Assembly: GCA_020634215.1 (NCBI GenBank)
Contig: JACKCD010000026.1
Location: 1-64,000, forward strand
From: Ardenticatenaceae bacterium
GTDB taxonomy: Bacteria > Chloroflexota > Anaerolineae > Promineifilales > Promineifilaceae
DNA: 64,000 bases
Direction: 5' to 3'
The notes below the pieces were generated by a model. That model saw only the letters and a list, made by a program, of their open reading frames with translations, did not search any database and had not been told where the DNA came from. How positions within the stretch are numbered: position 1 is the stretch's first letter; each line of letters starts with the position of its first letter. Shown piece by piece: positions 60,962-64,000 of this stretch. The position numbers were made by a program, and so were the translations under genes.

Positions 60962-62215
60962 ATGGCAAAAAAAAGTTCTGGCTTAACCTACCCCCTGTCA
61001 GCTCTTAGAGCAACTGTCCTGCATACCCAGCACCTGACCACACCCAACAACGCCATATCTACGCCGACATCGGATGCCATCGTTAATGTAGTTCAAGCAC
61101 TGGGCTATGTCCAAATTGACACACTGCACGTGGTCAACCGTGCCCATTATGTGACTTTGTGGGCACGCTTCGGCTCCTACGATATTGAGGAGTTCCATAA
61201 GCTTATTTACCATGACGGGCAACGGATGCTTTATGAAGGTTGGGGTCACGCGGCCAGCATTATCCCACTGCAGCATTATCGCTTCCACCGCTGGCGGATA
61301 GATCGGGAGGTTAGCTATAACCCCAGCTTTCATGAGTGGGCAAGCAAAACGGGCAACCGCGAACTGGCTATGCAAACTCTGGAGCGTATCCGTATGGAAG
61401 GTGGGCTGCGCGTTGGTGATTTTGAGGATAAAGATGCCCAACGGGGCGAATGGTACGATTGGCGGCCTTCTAAAAACGCATTGGAAGCCCTGTTTGCCTG
61501 GGGTGATTTGATGGTGGCGGATCGGCTAAATTTTCAACGGGTCTACGATGTTAGAGAGCGCGTTTTGCCAGAGTGGGTTGATACCACGCCAGTTGAGCCG
61601 GACGCAGCTCGCCGCTTTTGTTTGGAACAGGCGGCAAAGGGGCTGGGTGTTTTCGAGCCACGCCACCTGACCTTTTATGCCTATATGCGGGCAACGCCCG
61701 CCCATTTGCTGGTTAAAGCGCTAATCAAGGATGGGGTGGTGGTTGAGATTCAGGGTGAGTCCATAAACGGCCGTAAAACGTGGCTGGTACATCGTGACAA
61801 CCTGCCGCTGCTGCAGCGGGCAGCAGAGGGGGAGGTCAGGGCAGCACGCACCACTTTTCTGGCTCCCTTTGACTCGTTGTTCTGGGCAGGGGATCGGGAT
61901 CAAAAGCTTTGGGGGTTTAACCAACTGCTGGAGTGCTACAAGCCGGCCGACCAGCGTATTTATGGCTACTTTAGCTTCCCTATTCTGCACAAAGATCGGC
62001 TGGTGGGGCGTTTTGACCCCAAGTTGGATCGTCAATCGGGGGTGCTGTATTTGAATGCGCTTTATCTTGAGCCGGGCGTTGTGCCAGATGATGAGCTTAT
62101 TGCTGGGGTTGCCACCGCTATGCGTGACTTTCTGGCTTGGCATGGAGCAGCAGCACTTAAAATTGAGAAAAGTGAGCCAGCGGTGTTTGGCGAAAAGCTG
62201 CTGCGGGCACTGTAG
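60962..62215 (+). CDS. YcaQ-like winged-helix DNA glycosylase family protein
   Basis: The 417-residue protein has LGYVQIDTLHVVNRAHYVTL, the QxD motif region of the YcaQ/AlkX (HTH_42, formerly DUF1006) family, which unhooks DNA interstrand crosslinks. LYEGWGHAASIIPLQHYRFH and TFLAPFDSLFWAGDRDQKLW with FGFxxxxECYKPADQR-like sequence follow in family order. Start ATG 60962 stands just after the 32-bp palindrome. The VOC gene follows with a 22-base gap. Confidence 0.85.
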   Translation: MAKKSSGLTYPLSALRATVLHTQHLTTPNNAISTPTSDAIVNVVQALGYVQIDTLHVVNRAHYVTLWARFGSYDIEEFHKLIYHDGQRMLYEGWGHAASIIPLQHYRFHRWRIDREVSYNPSFHEWASKTGNRELAMQTLERIRMEGGLRVGDFEDKDAQRGEWYDWRPSKNALEALFAWGDLMVADRLNFQRVYDVRERVLPEWVDTTPVEPDAARRFCLEQAAKGLGVFEPRHLTFYAYMRATPAHLLVKALIKDGVVVEIQGESINGRKTWLVHRDNLPLLQRAAEGEVRAARTTFLAPFDSLFWAGDRDQKLWGFNQLLECYKPADQRIYGYFSFPILHKDRLVGRFDPKLDRQSGVLYLNALYLEPGVVPDDELIAGVATAMRDFLAWHGAAALKIEKSEPAVFGEKLLRAL

Positions 62216-62237
62216 CATTGTTTGGAGGAACAAAACA

Positions 62238-62636
62238 ATGGCAACTGTACAGGGAATCGGCGGGGTTTTTATTGATAGCATGGATGCCGCAAAGCTCAGT
62301 CAATGGTATGAGGAAAAATTAGGTATTGTGATGGAGGCGCATCCCGATGGGATTGGCTATTACCATGTCTTTCCCACCCGCGATGCGGCTACATCACGCC
62401 TGCGGGAGAACCCAGTTTTTGCCATCAACCAGGCCACGGAGGCGTTGGCAGAAACAGGGCGTGGCTTTGTACTCAATTTGCGGGTGGATGATTTGGCGGC
62501 ATTGCTGCAACAGCTTCGCGCCCACCATGTAGTGGTTGAGGATCGCGTTCTGGAATGGGAGCGGGGGAAACACGGCTGGATTCGGGACTTGGATGGCAAT
62601 CGGGTTGAGCTTTATGAAGAGATTGTGCCAGATTAA
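62238..62636 (+). CDS. VOC (glyoxalase/bleomycin-resistance) family protein
   Basis: A 132-residue protein with two beta-alpha-beta-beta-beta units. FIDSMDAAKLSQWYEEKLGI opens the first unit, FVLNLRVDDLAALLQQL the second, and IRDLDGNRVELYEE ends it with the metal-site Glu. VOC proteins bind divalent metal and act as lyases, dioxygenases or resistance proteins. GGAGGAA precedes the start. The substrate is unknown. Confidence 0.88.
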   Translation: MATVQGIGGVFIDSMDAAKLSQWYEEKLGIVMEAHPDGIGYYHVFPTRDAATSRLRENPVFAINQATEALAETGRGFVLNLRVDDLAALLQQLRAHHVVVEDRVLEWERGKHGWIRDLDGNRVELYEEIVPD

Positions 62637-62907
62637 GAGTATTAGCAATGTCACCTGCCATGAAGCCTGTAACAGCGGCTGGCTTGTATGGTTGCCTTCA
62701 CCAATCACTTAGCACTACAGACAACCTTAAGTGTACCCTTTTTGTACCCATGCGGCTTATAGAAAGCCGCATCAAGTTATACTATACTGAACGTACCAAG
62801 CAAGTTGTAAACAAATCATTAATTATTATTGCTGCCTTACCTACATAATTTACCAGAGCAAATCAAAATGGAATACACATGGGGGCAGGCGGTCAAAGGA
62901 GAAAATC
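62637..62907. other. Gene-free spacer
   Basis: This AT-richer spacer contains no convincing gene. TTATACTATACTG near 62776 could hold a −10 element for the following gene, and GGAGAAA precedes its start. I see no repeat here. Confidence 0.4.
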
Positions 62908-63423
62908 ATGACGATAACAGCAAATGAACAATATGTACGAATTGCATCTCTAGATAGATCGGACCTATTTTTGCACAATCCTAAGGATCAGAAACTTGTT
63001 TTAGGTTCAATAGATGACGGGTGGCAAAATGGAGGTACTGAGTCACGGTGGAAATTACTGGAAACAGAACAACCGGGACAGTATCGTCTCAAGCGCCAAT
63101 ACACAGATTTGTTCCTCAACGTGAAAAACAACAATAGTGTTAGCTTGGATCTTGAGCATGAAGCAGAAAATACAGTTTGGGAGATTACGGCCTACAATCA
63201 TGGTATCCTGATTCTCTGTACAATTAAAAATGTAGGTACTTCTCGGTATCTGACTACTTTCAATAGCTCATTAACTGTAGAGAATTTTATTGTAGAAGAT
63301 ATATATCCAGAATTGGTATACAGCTGGATAATAGGACCTTGGAACAATGTGAGTTTACTAAGGGAGTTTTCTGGAAACAGGCATCCGCGCCCATATACAG
63401 GTGATCCTGGATTGTTAACCTAA
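62908..63423 (+). CDS. Hypothetical protein, possibly beta-trefoil
   Basis: A 171-residue protein with no signal peptide. Regular short strands (YVRIASLDRSDLFLHNPK, RWKLLETEQPGQYRLKRQYT, DLFLNVKNN, ENTVWEITAYNHGILIL, TSRYLTTFNSS) recur at 40–45-residue spacing, as in ricin-like or fascin-like beta-trefoils. No carbohydrate-binding QxW motif is clear. The composition is AT-richer than most genes here. A fold assignment is tentative and the function unknown. Confidence 0.55.
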   Translation: MTITANEQYVRIASLDRSDLFLHNPKDQKLVLGSIDDGWQNGGTESRWKLLETEQPGQYRLKRQYTDLFLNVKNNNSVSLDLEHEAENTVWEITAYNHGILILCTIKNVGTSRYLTTFNSSLTVENFIVEDIYPELVYSWIIGPWNNVSLLREFSGNRHPRPYTGDPGLLT

Positions 63424-63435
63424 CTCCATGGACGA

Positions 63436-64000
63436 TTATAATTCTTGTTGGATTCTATTTAACAAAGGTTGATGTTCAAGCCGCAAAGCCAGTTGATAAG
63501 CTGTCTGTTTCGCCTCTTTTGCTGATTCGGATTCATGAAGTAATTCATAGAGCTGCGATAACCCATAGTACGAAAAGGCCTGACTAAGAAGGAGTTCCAG
63601 TTTAAGGAATATGTCGAGGCTCTGTTTCATGAAAGTCAGGGCGATTTGGTAATCGCCTATTTGTTTATGAATAACGCTTAACTGGCGCAAAACCAGCCCT
63701 TCTATTCGTTTGCTACCAGTGCGTCGCAAAATGGCAAGGCTTTCTTCCGCAGCTACTTGGGCTTGTTTTATTTTTTCCTGCCCTAAATAAATCGTTGTCA
63801 AGGCAAGCAAGTTTGTTGACAGTTGGCTCTTGTCTTGCAAGCTTTTGCTTAAAGCAATGGCGGTCATAATTAGTTTTTCAGCCTCCACATGGTTGCCTCG
63901 TTGAGCGGCAACATCGGCTTGCATCCGTAGCACATCTATCTTTCCAACTTGGTTATTAGTCAATCCATAATGATGTAGGGCTTCGTCTAACAGGGGAGCC
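63436..64000 (-). CDS. TPR-repeat protein (5' end outside the window)
   Basis: The frame stays open to the window edge, reading APLLDEALHHYGLTNNQ before the first in-window start-like codon. Four to five helical repeats are visible: VLRMQADVAAQRGNHVEAEK, LALTTIYLGQEKIKQAQVAA, LRQLSVIHKQIGDYQIALTF and YGLSQLYELLHESESAKEAK. Such repeats bind partner proteins and often end LuxR, SARP or CHAT-type regulators. The visible part is only the C-terminal end, so the family is open. Confidence 0.8.
   Translation of the reverse strand, partial: APLLDEALHHYGLTNNQVGKIDVLRMQADVAAQRGNHVEAEKLIMTAIALSKSLQDKSQLSTNLLALTTIYLGQEKIKQAQVAAEESLAILRRTGSKRIEGLVLRQLSVIHKQIGDYQIALTFMKQSLDIFLKLELLLSQAFSYYGLSQLYELLHESESAKEAKQTAYQLALRLEHQPLLNRIQQEL

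Noticed and set aside
62648..62848. Short open frame in the spacer before the beta-trefoil-like gene
   Set aside because: No ribosome binding site, no motif and a random-looking composition.

Overview
The window looks like part of a Chloroflexota chromosome, probably Anaerolineae or a relative. This is an inference from gene content and style: a GlyA–GcvT fusion, many Thr/Pro-rich lipoproteins, mixed GC and abundant small hairpin repeats. No rRNA, tRNA or CRISPR array was seen. I had only the sequence, so family names rest on motifs and not on searches.

Layout. 68–12535 (+) is one long co-directional myo-inositol catabolic operon. It holds a Gfo/Idh/MocA dehydrogenase, a phytanoyl-CoA dioxygenase-like protein, a fatty-acid desaturase, a PanB-like protein, IolB, a four-helix-bundle protein, IolC, a frameshifted transaldolase-like gene, IolD, IolA and IolE. 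No IolJ-type aldolase is visible. 12647–16313 holds an acetolactate-synthase-like TPP enzyme (-), a UbiA prenyltransferase, an SDR and a ribbon-helix-helix protein. 16626–24959 holds an S9 peptidase, carA, a rhodanese, carB and small toxin–antitoxin-like genes. 25005–39347 is mostly minus strand: AtuA-like, KatG, a three-part serine-metabolism fusion, GNAT, CheY-like, Trm112-like, ATPase–SUMF1, amidase, MscL and PurA. 39689–44704 holds a hybrid histidine kinase, a second Trm112-like protein and two cell-wall enzymes. 44786–51250 is accessory: an IS630 element inside the partner gene of a PIN toxin, a large lipoprotein, a methyltransferase and VapBC. 51519–54446 is a frameshifted uvrA. 54531–57647 (-) is a sugar ABC transporter without an ATPase, followed by the GlyA–GcvT fusion, a YcaQ-like protein, a VOC protein, a possible beta-trefoil protein and a TPR protein cut by the window edge.

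Two layers run over the genes. First, the palindrome AACGGCCGTT occurs about 70 times by eye, mostly inside coding sequence and in all reading frames, usually where the top strand changes from G/T-rich to A/C-rich. Second, several families of short-unit hairpin repeats lie at gene junctions and twice inside coding sequence. One of these hairpins carries the four-helix-bundle gene in its loop, which suggests a REP-like mobile unit.

The strongest candidates for undescribed biology are the palindrome with its skew switch, the four-helix-bundle hairpin unit, and the threonine-dehydratase/SerA-like/SbnI-like fusion. Clusters of compensating indels in the transaldolase and uvrA genes may be either decay or assembly error.
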